From Oceanospirillales bacterium (GTDB lineage Bacteria > Pseudomonadota > Gammaproteobacteria > Pseudomonadales > Balneatricaceae), in NCBI GenBank assembly GCA_018223185.1, contig JAAEYW010000014.1:1-64000 (forward strand): a stretch of 64,000 bases of DNA. Reading direction: 5' to 3'. Below are positions 18,703 to 28,302 of the stretch, one piece after another; positions within the stretch are counted from its first letter, which is position 1; each line of letters begins with the position of its first letter. The notes below the pieces were generated by a model. It saw nothing but the letters and a program-made list of their open reading frames with translations. It was not told the DNA's origin and did no database searches. Made by a program: the position numbers and the translations under genes.

Positions 18703-20295
18703 ATGGATTTTATCTGGGTTCTGTTTGCCTTTCTCTGCGGTTTATCCCTTAAAGTTATTGGAATGCCACCGTTAATCGGTTTTTTACTGGCGGGCTTTCT
18801 GCTTCATTTTCTGGGTGTAGAGCCCACTCAAAGCCTGGATACCCTGGCCGATCTTGGCATCACACTGATGTTATTCACGATCGGACTAAAACTACATATC
18901 AGCGAGCTTCTGCGGCGTGAGGTGTGGGCCAGCACGCTAAGTCACATGGCTTTATGGACCCTTGTTTTCGGTTCTTTCGCAATGCTGATGACAGCCGTGG
19001 CCATACCCTATTACAGCGGCGTCAGTCTGACCACGGCTGCACTGCTAGGCTTTGCCCTCAGTTTCAGCAGCACTGTCTGCATTGTTAAACTGTTAGAAGA
19101 AAACGGCGAGATGAAAACCCGTCATGGCCAGCTGGCCGTCGGCGTGCTGGTTATGCAGGATATCGTTGCCGTACTTTTCCTGGTGGTTGCTACCGGAAAG
19201 CTGCCGTCTATCTGGGCGCCACTGCTGATCGCGTTGTTCTTCGCACGCCCGATATTATACAAATTACTCGATAAAGCGGGTCACGGTGAGTTGCTGCCGT
19301 TAACCGGTTTTTTCTTCGCCCTGGGTGGCTACGAACTTTTCCAGCTGGTCGGCGTGAAGGGCGATCTCGGCGCACTGGTCTTTGGCATATTGCTGGCTCA
19401 GCACACCAAAGCCTCAGAGCTGTCCAAATCCCTGCTGAGTTTTAAGGACCTGTTCCTGATTGGTTTTTTCCTGTCGATCGGCTTTACTGCACTGCCTACA
19501 TGGTCAATGCTCGGTACCGCAGCACTGATCTCCCTTCTGATCGGTATCAAATTCCTGCTATTTTTTGCTATCTTCACCCGCCTCAAACTGCGCAGTCGAA
19601 CCGCCTATCTGGCCTCACTGGCCCTGAGTAATTTCAGCGAGTTTGGCCTTATTGTTGCCGCACTGAGTGTTGATTCGGGCTGGCTTAGCCGTGAATGGCT
19701 GGTCATTCTTGCGTTGGCGGTATCAATGTCATTCATCCTGACCAGTGTTCTCTATCCACGGGCACACCGTTTCTACATGCAGCATAAAGATCGCCTCAAG
19801 CAGTATGAAAGCAGTACTCGACTGAAAGCAGACATCATCGCCCAGTTCCCTCAGGCGGAGGTTCTGGTTATCGGCATGGGACGGGTTGGTAAAGGGGCGT
19901 ATAAAGCGCTTCAAAATATCATCGACCATCGGGTCGCCGGGCTTGATTCAGACCGTTTCAGGGCCTCTGACCTGCAGCAGAAGGGCTTGAATGTCTGCTT
20001 TGGCGATGGAGAAGATGCCGATTTCTGGGAAAGCTTTGACACCTCAGAGATCAAACTGATACTGCTGGCCCTCCCTTCTATCGAAGACAGCCGCAATATC
20101 ACGGTTCAACTGGATAACTGTGGCTATAAAGGTCAGATTGCCGCGATTGCCCGATATGAAGATGACCGTCAACAGCTCCTTGATGCCGGTATCGATAAAG
20201 TATTTAACTTCTACCGGGAGGCCGGCACAGGCTTTGCGGAAGATAGTCTTCAGTTAATTTCCAAAAACTTTAAGCAACCGTTATCAGATGCATAA
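18703..20295 (+). CDS. CPA2-family cation:proton antiporter with TrkA-N domain
   Basis: 530 residues. The first ~375 residues hold about 12 membrane helices of the Na+/H+ exchanger fold; the cytoplasmic tail from about residue 385 is a Rossmann RCK/TrkA-N domain (VLVIGMGRVGKGAYKAL) without a clear TrkA-C domain. This is the KefB/YbaL type, which exchanges K+ or Na+ for H+ under nucleotide or redox control. No KefF/KefG partner is adjacent. The 220 bases upstream contain no other gene. Confidence 0.88.
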   Translation: MDFIWVLFAFLCGLSLKVIGMPPLIGFLLAGFLLHFLGVEPTQSLDTLADLGITLMLFTIGLKLHISELLRREVWASTLSHMALWTLVFGSFAMLMTAVAIPYYSGVSLTTAALLGFALSFSSTVCIVKLLEENGEMKTRHGQLAVGVLVMQDIVAVLFLVVATGKLPSIWAPLLIALFFARPILYKLLDKAGHGELLPLTGFFFALGGYELFQLVGVKGDLGALVFGILLAQHTKASELSKSLLSFKDLFLIGFFLSIGFTALPTWSMLGTAALISLLIGIKFLLFFAIFTRLKLRSRTAYLASLALSNFSEFGLIVAALSVDSGWLSREWLVILALAVSMSFILTSVLYPRAHRFYMQHKDRLKQYESSTRLKADIIAQFPQAEVLVIGMGRVGKGAYKALQNIIDHRVAGLDSDRFRASDLQQKGLNVCFGDGEDADFWESFDTSEIKLILLALPSIEDSRNITVQLDNCGYKGQIAAIARYEDDRQQLLDAGIDKVFNFYREAGTGFAEDSLQLISKNFKQPLSDA

Positions 20296-20309
20296 ACATT
20301 TCGCTCTGT

Positions 20310-20368
20310 GTCTTAAATAAAGGTCTCTTAACTAAAGGTGTCTTAAGTAAAGGCGTCTTAAAGTAAAG
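20310..20368 (+). repeat. Tandem repeat of about 15 bases, four imperfect copies
   Basis: The core TCTTAANTAAAGG recurs four times (at 20311, about 20325, 20341 and 20356) between the antiporter and the convergent VOC gene. It is followed by a palindrome (AGATCAGCC / GGCTGATCT, 20367-20388) that covers the VOC stop codon. Confidence 0.75.
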
Positions 20369-20369
20369 A

Positions 20370-20735
20370 TCAGCCGGCGGGCTGATCTGACCAGACGCCA
20401 AATTCATTGCCACCGGGCTCTGTAAAGTGGAAACGCCGTCCGCCGGGAAACTCGAAGATTTCTTTGCATATGTTACCGCCCTGGCTTTCCACTTTTGCCC
20501 GGGTTGCTTCAAGGTCATTGCTGTAGAACACCAGCAGTGCGCTACCTGTCGCCTGACTAGCTGCTTTATCCGCAGCATAGAAACCACCTTCCAGCCCCTG
20601 CTGATCAAATGCACTGTAGTCAGGACCATAGTCGGTAAAACACCAGCTAAATGCGGCGGTAAAAAACTGCTTAGTCGCGTCAAGATTCATTGACCCGAAC
20701 TCAACATAGTTAAGCTTTTCATGCGCTTTATCCAT
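20370..20735 (-). CDS. VOC (glyoxalase/bleomycin resistance) superfamily protein
   Basis: 121 residues with the two beta-alpha-beta-beta-beta units of the vicinal oxygen chelate fold: VEFGSMNLDATKQFFTAAFSW at the start and VSQGGNICKE plus FHFTEPGGNEFGVWSDQ at the end. Such proteins are metal enzymes or drug-binding proteins. The final E in DPGGNEFGVW-like position is a typical metal ligand. No neighbour indicates a substrate. Confidence 0.85.
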   Translation of the reverse strand: MDKAHEKLNYVEFGSMNLDATKQFFTAAFSWCFTDYGPDYSAFDQQGLEGGFYAADKAASQATGSALLVFYSNDLEATRAKVESQGGNICKEIFEFPGGRRFHFTEPGGNEFGVWSDQPAG

Positions 20736-20828
20736 CTGCCCTCTCCTTATTATTAAAACGGCTCTATCTGTAGATTATCGGCCTGAATTTACGATAAAAA
20801 AAGACCCTCGAGAAAACAGCCATCTCAC

Positions 20829-21014
20829 GTAGGAGCCCCTTCCAGGGGCGATAATTGTCATCGTGGCTACAAAGGGCGGGACTTTCCACCGACGATAGCA
20901 ACCATCGCGGCAAGTACCCAAAGGGCATGCTAATGCCGCTCCTACAAAAAACATGCAGCCCTTTACCTGTAGGAACCCCTTCCAGGGGCGATATCTACCA
21001 TAGCGGCTACAAAA
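20829..21014. repeat. REP-like element pair with an inverted partial copy
   Basis: Two direct copies of GTAGGARCCCCTTCCAGGGG followed by CGATA and a conserved GGCTACAAA end (20829-20873 and 20969-21014) flank a reversed fragment GCCGCTCCTACAAA (20934-20947). Each copy has a CCCCTTCCAGGGG hairpin. The arrangement matches bacterial REP/REPIN intergenic elements. No RAYT transposase is in the window. Confidence 0.85.
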
Positions 21015-21022
21015 GCATGACA

Positions 21023-21055
21023 TAAAAAAAGGCCCTGCACTTACGTACAGGGCCT
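21023..21055 (-). terminator. Terminator of the prp operon
   Basis: On the minus strand AGGCCCTG pairs with CAGGGCCT and runs into seven T, 120 bases after the prpF stop. Confidence 0.85.
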
Positions 21056-21177
21056 AAACGTGAAGTGAAACGAACAGTCCTTGATAGGGAGGTCTGAACG
21101 TCTGACTGCCACTTCGACATCGGTTGTACCCTGCGGTTAACTTCCCCGCAGGATAATTAACAACAATTCTGTAGTGC

Positions 21178-22359
21178 TTAGAAGCAATCTCCCGGAATCC
21201 TGACGAATCCCTCCATCAACACCCGTGCACTGCGACTCATCACCGCTTTAGTTGCGGTCCAGTCACCATTGGCCTGCTGCTCTGCAGCTGCACCAACACG
21301 CAGGGTTCCGGATGGATGCCCGAAGGTGACTGAATCACGTTCAACACCTCCCGCAGCCAGATTCACCAGCGAACCCGGGACTGCAGCGGCGGTTGCGATT
21401 GCCACGGAAGCGGTACCCATCATTGCGTGGTGCAATTTACCCATCGACAACGCGCGGACACAGACATCAATATCATCTGCTGAGATCTGCTTACCACTGG
21501 ACGATACATAAGCGGTCGCCGGTGCAACAAAGGCCACCTTGGGGGTATGCTGGCGGGCCACCGCTTCAGAAATATCACTGATCAGACCCATCTTCACCGC
21601 ACCATAGGCACGAATCGTTTCAAAACGCTCCAGAGCGGCCGCATCGGAGTTAATATCCTTCTGCAGTTCAGTGCCGGTATAACCAATATCCGCCGCGTTC
21701 AGAAAGATAGTAGGAATACCCGCATTAATCATCGTGGCCTTGAAAGTCCCGATACCCGGAACTTCAAGATCGTCCACCAGATTACCGGTTGGAAACATTG
21801 AACCTTCGCCATCGGCCGGGTCCATAAACTCAATCACCACCTCAGCTGCCGGAAACGTCACACCATCAAGTTCAAAGTCACCGGTTTCCTGTACCTGACC
21901 GTTGGTCATAGGCACATGGGCGATAATGGTTTTCTGAATATTTTTCTGCCAGATTCGAACCGTGCAGATACCGTTTTCAGGAATACGGTCAGCATTAACC
22001 AGACCATTACTGATAGCAAAAGCCCCGACCGCCGCTGTCAGATTGCCGCAGTTACCCGACCAGTCGACAAAGGCTTTGTTGATCGCCACCTGACCAAACA
22101 GATAATCAACATCATGATCCGGCTGTTCGCTCTTATCCAGAATCACCGTTTTGCTGGTACTTGAGGTAGCCCCCCCCATACCATCGATCTGCTGACCGTA
22201 CGGGTCAGGACTTCCGATCACCCGCAGCAGAATGTTATCGCGGGCTTCACCCGGCTGCTGTGCAGATTCAGGCAGATCCTGACGACGGAAGAAAACACCT
22301 TTACTGGTACCGCCACGGATATAGGTAGCGGGAATTTTAATCTGTGGGACAAATGCCAT
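21178..22359 (-). CDS. prpF: 2-methylaconitate cis-trans isomerase
   Basis: 393 residues, PrpF family with a diaminopimelate-epimerase-like fold; RGGTSKGVFF near the N-terminus and GNCGNLTAAVGAFAI carry the conserved active-site regions. PrpF isomerises the trans-2-methylaconitate made by AcnD, so it always accompanies acnD. Last gene of the prp operon, 206 bases after acnD; that gap contains a strong hairpin. Confidence 0.95.
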   Translation of the reverse strand: MAFVPQIKIPATYIRGGTSKGVFFRRQDLPESAQQPGEARDNILLRVIGSPDPYGQQIDGMGGATSSTSKTVILDKSEQPDHDVDYLFGQVAINKAFVDWSGNCGNLTAAVGAFAISNGLVNADRIPENGICTVRIWQKNIQKTIIAHVPMTNGQVQETGDFELDGVTFPAAEVVIEFMDPADGEGSMFPTGNLVDDLEVPGIGTFKATMINAGIPTIFLNAADIGYTGTELQKDINSDAAALERFETIRAYGAVKMGLISDISEAVARQHTPKVAFVAPATAYVSSSGKQISADDIDVCVRALSMGKLHHAMMGTASVAIATAAAVPGSLVNLAAGGVERDSVTFGHPSGTLRVGAAAEQQANGDWTATKAVMSRSARVLMEGFVRIPGDCF

Positions 22360-22518
22360 TTTTTTATTCCTGTGTCTCTGAGCGTCATCAAAACGACACT
22401 CCTGTTCAGAAAATTCTTAATAAGATCAAGAAAATAAAAACGATTAACAAGCTCTTTTATCAAGCACTCTGATTAAACGTGCTTATAAAATATTCTTATT
22501 AAAAACTCTCATGAAATA

Positions 22519-22550
22519 GCAGGGCCTGAATAGTGTTTATCCGGCCCTGC
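22519..22550 (-). other. Intercistronic hairpin between acnD and prpF
   Basis: GCAGGGCC and GGCCCTGC form an eight-pair stem with a 16-base loop, 16 bases after the acnD stop. There is no T run directly behind it, so it may be an mRNA-stabilising or attenuating element rather than a full terminator. Confidence 0.55.
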
Positions 22551-22565
22551 TCAACAGCTAAGTGC

Positions 22566-25175
22566 TTAGATGTTGGCTTTCAGGAAGTCCTGAGCAAAGC
22601 GCTGCAGCACACCGCCCGCACCGTACACATGAACCTCTTCAGCGGTATCCAGACGACAGGTCACCGGAATCTCGACAACCTCACCGTTACGACGGGTCAT
22701 CACCACTGTCAGATCAGTCCGGGGCTTGATTTCGCCGCTAACGTCGAAGGTTTCAGTACCGTCAATGCTGTATGTTTTACGGGTTTCACCCTCTTTAAAC
22801 TGCAATGGCAGAACCCCCATACCCACCAGGTTAGTACGGTGGATACGCTCAAAACCCTCAGCAACGATCGCTTCAACACCCGCCAGACGTACACCCTTAG
22901 CAGCCCAGTCACGGGATGAACCCTGACCATAGTCTGCACCGGCGATGATGATCAGCGGCTGCTTACGTTCCATATAGGTTTCGATGGTTTCCCACATACG
23001 CATCTGAGTGCCTTCCGGCTCCAGACGTGCCAGCGATCCCTGGATAATTTCACCGTTTTCATCCCGACACATCTCGTTGAGCAGTTTAGGGTTAGCAAAC
23101 GTTGCCCGCTGTGCGGTCAGGTGATCTCCACGGTGGGTCGCGTAGGAGTTGAAGTCTTCTTCCGGCAAGCCCATCTTAGCGCAGTACTCACCAGCGGCAC
23201 TGGAAGCCTGAATGGCGTTAGACGGTGACAGGTGGTCTGTGGTGATGTTGTCACCCAGAACCGCCAGTGGACGCATACCCTTCATGGTACGCTCACCGGC
23301 GAGTGCGCCTTCCCAGTATGGCGGACGACGAATATAAGTCGTCTGTGGACGCCAGTCATACAGAGGGCTTGGTGACTTCTCGACCGACCCCAGATCAAAC
23401 ATCGGAATATAAACCTGATTGAACTGCTCAGGCTTAACCGCCTTAGCAACGATAGAGTCGATCTCTTCATCGCTTGGCCAGATATCTTTCAGAGTGATGG
23501 CATTGCCATCTTTATCTGTCCCCAATACATCGTTTTCGATATCGAAACGCATAGTACCGGCAATGGCATAGGCAACCACCAGTGGCGGAGAGGCCAGGAA
23601 TGCCTGCTTGGCATAGGGATGGATCCGGCCATCAAAGTTACGGTTACCTGACAATACCGCTGTGGCATACAGATCGCGGTCGATAATCTCCTGCTGAATA
23701 ACAGGATCAAGCGCACCGGACATGCCGTTACAGGTAGTGCAGGCATAGCCAACAATACCGAAGCCCAGTTTTTCCATCTCAGGCAGAAGGCCCGCTTCTT
23801 CGAGATAGAGTTTGGCCACTTTGGAACCCGGCGCAAATGAGGTTTTAACCCAGGGCTTACGCAACAGACCCAGCTCATTTGCTTTCTTGGCAACCAGACC
23901 GGCAGCAACAACGTTGCGTGGGTTTGAAGTGTTAGTACAGCTGGTAATTGCGGCAATAATCACAGCGCCATCAGGCATCAGACCTTCCGCTTCTTCTGCC
24001 TTGGCCGCAGCCAGCATCTCATCACTGGCAATGCCACGCTCATGCAGGGCAGAGGTTGGCAGACGACGATGCGGGTTGGACGGCCCCGCCATATTACGAA
24101 CAACCGTGGACAGATCGAATTCCAGAACCCGTTCATACTGAGCGTCAGCCAGATCATCAGCCCACAGACCGGTCTCTTTTGCATACTGCTCAACCAGGGC
24201 AACCTGTTCAGGCTCGCGACCGGTCAGTTTCAGATACTCAATGGTCTGCTCATCGATATAGAACATACCGGCAGAGGCACCGTATTCCGGTGTCATATTG
24301 GAAATAGTGGCACGGTCACCGATCGACAGGGTTGCCGCGCCCTCACCGAAGAACTCCAGGTAAGAAGAAACAACTTTCTCGTTACGCAGAAACTCGGTAA
24401 TGGCCAGTACCATATCGGTAGCGGTAATACCCGGCTGACGTTTACCAACCAGCTTAACGCCGATAATGTCTGGCAGGCGCATCATTGACGGACGCCCCAG
24501 CATGACGGTTTCAGCTTCCAGACCACCCACACCAATCGCGATCACACCCAGCGCATCAACATGCGGCGTGTGGCTGTCTGTTCCGACACAGGTATCAGGA
24601 AAAGCAACGCCATCACGGGCCTGAATAACCGGAGACATCTTCTCCAGATTGATCTGGTGCATAATGCCGTTACCAGCAGGAATCACATCGACGTTATCAA
24701 ACGCGGTTTTACACCACTCGATAAAGTGGAAACGGTCGTCGTTACGACGGTCTTCTATATCACGGTTTTTCTGGAACGCATCCGGATCAAAACCCGGCGC
24801 TTCAACCGCCAGCGAGTGGTCAACAATCAGCTGAGTCGGTACAACCGGATTCACTTTCGCAGGGTCGCCGCCCTGATCAGCGATCGCATCACGCAGACCT
24901 GCCAGGTCAACCAGCGCGGTCTGCCCCAGAATGTCATGACAGACAACGCGGGCAGGATACCAGGGAAAGTCCAGATCCTGTTTGCGTTCAATCAGTTGCT
25001 TCAGGGAATCGGTCAGCGCCTCGGGTTCACAGCGACGCACCAGCTGCTCGGCCAGTACACGGGAGGTGTAAGGCAATGTTGCATAAGCTCCGGGCTTAAT
25101 TGCTTCGACAGCCGCACGGGTGTCAAAGTAATCCAGGCCGGTTCCAGCTAAGGATTTGCGGTATTCAGTGTTCAT
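22566..25175 (-). CDS. acnD: Fe/S-dependent 2-methylcitrate dehydratase
   Basis: 869 residues of the aconitase superfamily. The 4Fe-4S ligands are in ITSCTNTSN and CTTCNGMSG; the swivel domain near the C-terminus has GADYGQGSSRDWAAKG. AcnD-type enzymes dehydrate 2-methylcitrate in propionate degradation and need PrpF. Placement between prpC and prpF separates it from housekeeping aconitase AcnA. Confidence 0.93.
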   Translation of the reverse strand: MNTEYRKSLAGTGLDYFDTRAAVEAIKPGAYATLPYTSRVLAEQLVRRCEPEALTDSLKQLIERKQDLDFPWYPARVVCHDILGQTALVDLAGLRDAIADQGGDPAKVNPVVPTQLIVDHSLAVEAPGFDPDAFQKNRDIEDRRNDDRFHFIEWCKTAFDNVDVIPAGNGIMHQINLEKMSPVIQARDGVAFPDTCVGTDSHTPHVDALGVIAIGVGGLEAETVMLGRPSMMRLPDIIGVKLVGKRQPGITATDMVLAITEFLRNEKVVSSYLEFFGEGAATLSIGDRATISNMTPEYGASAGMFYIDEQTIEYLKLTGREPEQVALVEQYAKETGLWADDLADAQYERVLEFDLSTVVRNMAGPSNPHRRLPTSALHERGIASDEMLAAAKAEEAEGLMPDGAVIIAAITSCTNTSNPRNVVAAGLVAKKANELGLLRKPWVKTSFAPGSKVAKLYLEEAGLLPEMEKLGFGIVGYACTTCNGMSGALDPVIQQEIIDRDLYATAVLSGNRNFDGRIHPYAKQAFLASPPLVVAYAIAGTMRFDIENDVLGTDKDGNAITLKDIWPSDEEIDSIVAKAVKPEQFNQVYIPMFDLGSVEKSPSPLYDWRPQTTYIRRPPYWEGALAGERTMKGMRPLAVLGDNITTDHLSPSNAIQASSAAGEYCAKMGLPEEDFNSYATHRGDHLTAQRATFANPKLLNEMCRDENGEIIQGSLARLEPEGTQMRMWETIETYMERKQPLIIIAGADYGQGSSRDWAAKGVRLAGVEAIVAEGFERIHRTNLVGMGVLPLQFKEGETRKTYSIDGTETFDVSGEIKPRTDLTVVMTRRNGEVVEIPVTCRLDTAEEVHVYGAGGVLQRFAQDFLKANI

Positions 25176-25245
25176 ATAACACCTGTATTAGTCATTATTG
25201 TGTTCTGAGGGAAGGTGCAACCCTTCCCTGCTTTCGCCGTCGTGA

Positions 25246-26376
25246 TCAGGCGCGATCTGCGATATCAACCCATTCAGCGCTGACAGGACCGGTGTAATCG
25301 GCAGACGGACGGATAATACGGTTATTAGCCCGTTGCTCCATCACATGTGCTGTCCAGCCTGCTGCCCGTGAACATACAAAGATCGGGGTAAACAGTTCTG
25401 TTGGAATGCCCATGAAGTTGTAAGCAGATGCATGGAAGAAGTCAGCGTTACAGAACAACTTTTTCTCACGCCACATAACCGCTTCAACCCGTTCGGAAAC
25501 GGCATACAGATACTGATCGCCCGCCTGCTCAGAGAGCTTCTTGGACCACTCTTTGATGATCGCGTTACGCGGATCAGAGTCACGATAAATAGCATGACCA
25601 AAGCCCATGATCTTATCTTTACGCGCCAGCATAGCCATGATTTCAGCTTCTGCTTCTTCGGGTGAACGCCAGTCCTGAATCATCGCCATCGCCGCTTCAT
25701 TCGCGCCGCCGTGCAACGGTCCGCGCAGGGAGCCAATTGCAGCAGTTACGCAGCTGTGAATATCTGACAGCGTTGAAGCACAGACACGGGCAGTAAACGT
25801 AGAGGCGTTAAACTCATGCTCAGCATAGAGAATCAGTGAAGCATGCATGACATCAACATGCAGCGGCTCAGGCTTTTTGTCGTGTAGTGTCCAGAGAAAC
25901 TGTTCACCGATAGAGTTAGCATCGGTTTCAACATCAATACGCTTACCGTTGTGGCTGAAGTTGTACCAGTAGTTGATCATGCCTGGAAAAACCGCCAGCA
26001 TACGGTCGATGTGATCGTGCTGTTCGGTGAAGTCTTTTTCGGTTTCCAGGTTACCCAGCATTGAACAGCCGGTACGCATAACATCCATCGGATGAGCATC
26101 CGCAGGGATCTGCTCCAGCACGGTTTTAAGAGCTTCGGGCAGTGAACGCATGCCTTTCAGGCGGGCTTTATAGGCATCCAGCTCACCCTGATTGGGTAAC
26201 TTGCCGTACAGCAACAGATAAGCGACCTCTTCAAACTGCGCCTTATCGGCCAGTTCTTTAATATCGTAGCCACGGTATGTCAGACCGGCACCGCTCTGAC
26301 CCACAGTACAGAGTGCAGTTTCACCCGCGGACTGACCACGCAGACCCGCACCACTCAATTTCTTAGCTTCTGCCAT
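25246..26376 (-). CDS. prpC: 2-methylcitrate synthase
   Basis: 376 residues, the short citrate synthase type. Catalytic His/Asp segments: SLRGPLHGGANEAAM, GFGHAIYRDSDPRN and the C-terminal RIIRPSADYTGP. It condenses propionyl-CoA with oxaloacetate. Its place between prpB and acnD supports the methylcitrate role over citrate synthase GltA. Confidence 0.95.
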   Translation of the reverse strand: MAEAKKLSGAGLRGQSAGETALCTVGQSGAGLTYRGYDIKELADKAQFEEVAYLLLYGKLPNQGELDAYKARLKGMRSLPEALKTVLEQIPADAHPMDVMRTGCSMLGNLETEKDFTEQHDHIDRMLAVFPGMINYWYNFSHNGKRIDVETDANSIGEQFLWTLHDKKPEPLHVDVMHASLILYAEHEFNASTFTARVCASTLSDIHSCVTAAIGSLRGPLHGGANEAAMAMIQDWRSPEEAEAEIMAMLARKDKIMGFGHAIYRDSDPRNAIIKEWSKKLSEQAGDQYLYAVSERVEAVMWREKKLFCNADFFHASAYNFMGIPTELFTPIFVCSRAAGWTAHVMEQRANNRIIRPSADYTGPVSAEWVDIADRA

Positions 26377-26510
26377 CCTATCTCTCCTTTCTGCTTCCGG
26401 ACGATGATAGTTGTGTTTGTCCGTTACAGTATTTTTGCTCTGGTTCTGTAGATGTACCCGCTGAACAGCGCAGCTGGGCTTATCTATCCAAGACTCAGCT
26501 CTGCGGCTGA

Positions 26511-27401
26511 TTACTTATTTTTGCCTTCCTGGAACAACGCATCCAGTTTCTGTTCGAAGTCGTGGTAGTTCAGGAAATCGTAAAGATCCATCCGGGTCTG
26601 CATAGTATCGACAACCGCTTTCTGGTCTCCATCACGCAGAATGGCCTCAAATACATTCAGCGCTGCCAGGTTAGCGGCACGGAATGCCGACAATGGATAA
26701 AGCACCATGGTGGCACCGTTAGCTGCCAGTTCCTCAGTATTGAACAGCGGCGTCGCCCCAAACTCAGTGATGTTGGCCAGCAGGTGTGCACCGTTAATAC
26801 CGTTAGAAAATGCCTGATAATCATCCAGTGTATGCACCGCTTCAGCGAAGATACCGTCGGCACCGGCTTCCAGACACGCCTGAGCGCGTTCAACAGCAGC
26901 ATTCAGCCCTTCCATCTGGAACGCATCGGTACGGGCGATCAGGAAGAAGTCATCATCGGTTTTGGCATCAACAGCGGCCTTAACACGGTCAACCATCTCT
27001 TCCAGTGAAACGATCTCTTTATTAGGACGGTGACCGCAACGCTTCTGCGCCACCTGGTCCTCAATATGACAGCCGGCAGCACCGAACTTAGTCATCTCTT
27101 TAATTGTACGGGCAATGTTAAATGCACCACCCCAACCGGTATCGATATCGACAATCAGCGGCGTTTCCACAGCACTGGTAATACGGGTAACATCCGCCAG
27201 AACATCGTTCATAGAGGTCATGCCCAGATCGGGAAGACCATAAGAGTGGTTAGCAACGCCGCCACCGGACAGGTAGATCGCTTTGTGGCCAACGCGCTCA
27301 GCCATCATGGCATGATAAGCGTTAGTGGTGCCCACGATCTGCAGTGGATTTGTCTCTTCTAATGCTTTGCGGAAACGTCCGCCAGCGGTCAGTTTGCTCA
27401 T
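26511..27401 (-). CDS. prpB: 2-methylisocitrate lyase
   Basis: 296 residues of the isocitrate lyase superfamily with the catalytic KRCGH loop and Mg-binding DIDTGWGG. It cleaves 2-methylisocitrate to pyruvate and succinate. It follows the regulator gene by 3 bases and precedes prpC by 134 bases. Confidence 0.96.
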   Translation of the reverse strand: MSKLTAGGRFRKALEETNPLQIVGTTNAYHAMMAERVGHKAIYLSGGGVANHSYGLPDLGMTSMNDVLADVTRITSAVETPLIVDIDTGWGGAFNIARTIKEMTKFGAAGCHIEDQVAQKRCGHRPNKEIVSLEEMVDRVKAAVDAKTDDDFFLIARTDAFQMEGLNAAVERAQACLEAGADGIFAEAVHTLDDYQAFSNGINGAHLLANITEFGATPLFNTEELAANGATMVLYPLSAFRAANLAALNVFEAILRDGDQKAVVDTMQTRMDLYDFLNYHDFEQKLDALFQEGKNK

Positions 27402-27404
27402 AGG

Positions 27405-28109
27405 TTATTCCCTCTCTTCTTTGTTCGTTGGGTTCAGACGTTCTTCAATATTGCGACGTGCCCGGCCTATATGCCGGCGCATCAACAGTTCCGCCAGTTC
27501 ACCATCCCTCTCTTCGATCGCATCAAGGATGCGGTGGTGTTCCTTCAGAGCGCGCTGCGGACGTGATTTAGAAACGCTGAACTGATAACGGTACATACGT
27601 ACCAGGTGATAAAGCTCGCCACCCAGCAGCTCAAACAGCTTGGTATTTTTACTGGATTGAACGATGCGGTAGTGAAAATCAAGATCGCCCTCTTTCTGAA
27701 AGTAGGCGCGACCATCAATTTCCTGAATATTTCGTTCGTGCTGATACAGAAGTTCCCGCAGGCTATTAATCTCATCTGTCGACATATTTTCTGCCGCCAG
27801 ACGACACGCCATCCCTTCGAGGGCCTCTCGGATACGGTAGATTTCGACCAGTTCTTCCGGTGTCAGTGAAACCACCCGGGCACCCACATGGGGAATACGG
27901 ACAACCAGACGCAACCCTTCTAGCTGACGGATTGCTTCGCGCAGCGGCCCGCGGCTAATGCCGTAGGTACGGGCCAGTTCGGGCTCGCTGATCTTCTGGC
28001 CGGGCGGGATATCACCGCGAACGATTGCGGTAATCAACTGCCCGCTGACCCGGTCTGCCAGGGTGCGCACTTCGCTTGAACTATCGGTTAATTCTATGAT
28101 TTCTGCCAT
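27405..28109 (-). CDS. GntR (FadR subfamily) regulator of the prp operon
   Basis: 234 residues. N-terminal winged helix (ISEPELARTYGISRGPLREAIRQLEG) followed by an all-helical FCD ligand-binding domain with metal-binding His/Asp pattern. First gene of the operon and only 3 bases before prpB, so it is expressed with its targets. In many gammaproteobacteria a GntR gene in this place controls methylcitrate genes; the GTCGAC palindromes upstream are the likely operators. Confidence 0.9.
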   Translation of the reverse strand: MAEIIELTDSSSEVRTLADRVSGQLITAIVRGDIPPGQKISEPELARTYGISRGPLREAIRQLEGLRLVVRIPHVGARVVSLTPEELVEIYRIREALEGMACRLAAENMSTDEINSLRELLYQHERNIQEIDGRAYFQKEGDLDFHYRIVQSSKNTKLFELLGGELYHLVRMYRYQFSVSKSRPQRALKEHHRILDAIEERDGELAELLMRRHIGRARRNIEERLNPTNKEERE

Positions 28110-28125
28110 TACAACCTTCTCAATG

Positions 28126-28139
28126 GATTGTCGACAATC
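28126..28139. promoter_or_regulatory. Candidate GntR operator 1
   Basis: A perfect 14-base palindrome GATTGTCGACAATC, 17 bases upstream of the gntR start. The TTGTCGACAA core fits the GT/AC half-site spacing of FadR-type GntR operators. Confidence 0.6.
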
Positions 28140-28201
28140 TTGTTATTTAACTAACGATACAGAGCAACTAAACCCTCGTCAACTATACGAAAGACAAAAT
28201 G

Positions 28202-28209
28202 TGTCGACA
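28202..28209. promoter_or_regulatory. Candidate GntR operator 2
   Basis: TGTCGACA repeats the core of operator 1, with centres 73 bases (about seven helical turns) apart. This spacing suggests co-operative binding or looping; that is inference. Confidence 0.5.
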
Positions 28210-28220
28210 TACTACAAAAG

Positions 28221-28235
28221 TATAGGGGTATATCC
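28221..28235 (-). promoter_or_regulatory. ATACCCCTATA motif upstream of the prp operon
   Basis: On the minus strand the sequence reads GGATATACCCCTATA, 112 bases before the first gene. Close copies in the same direction lie upstream of scoA (61213) and in the paaY/MFS intergenic region (58013). Confidence 0.45.
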
Positions 28236-28253
28236 TGATACAAATAGCAGGCA

Positions 28254-28279
28254 TAAAAAAGCCCCGTTAAACGAGGCTA
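28254..28279 (-). terminator. Terminator of the alpha/beta hydrolase gene
   Basis: On the minus strand AGCCTCG pairs with CGGGGCT (one wobble) and is followed by six T. Confidence 0.8.
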
Positions 28280-28302
28280 TCAGTCTAGCTCAGGAGTTCA
28301 GA

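Noticed and set aside
21393-21581. Plus-strand frames inside prpF and acnD
   Set aside because: They are antisense shadows in long GC-balanced genes.
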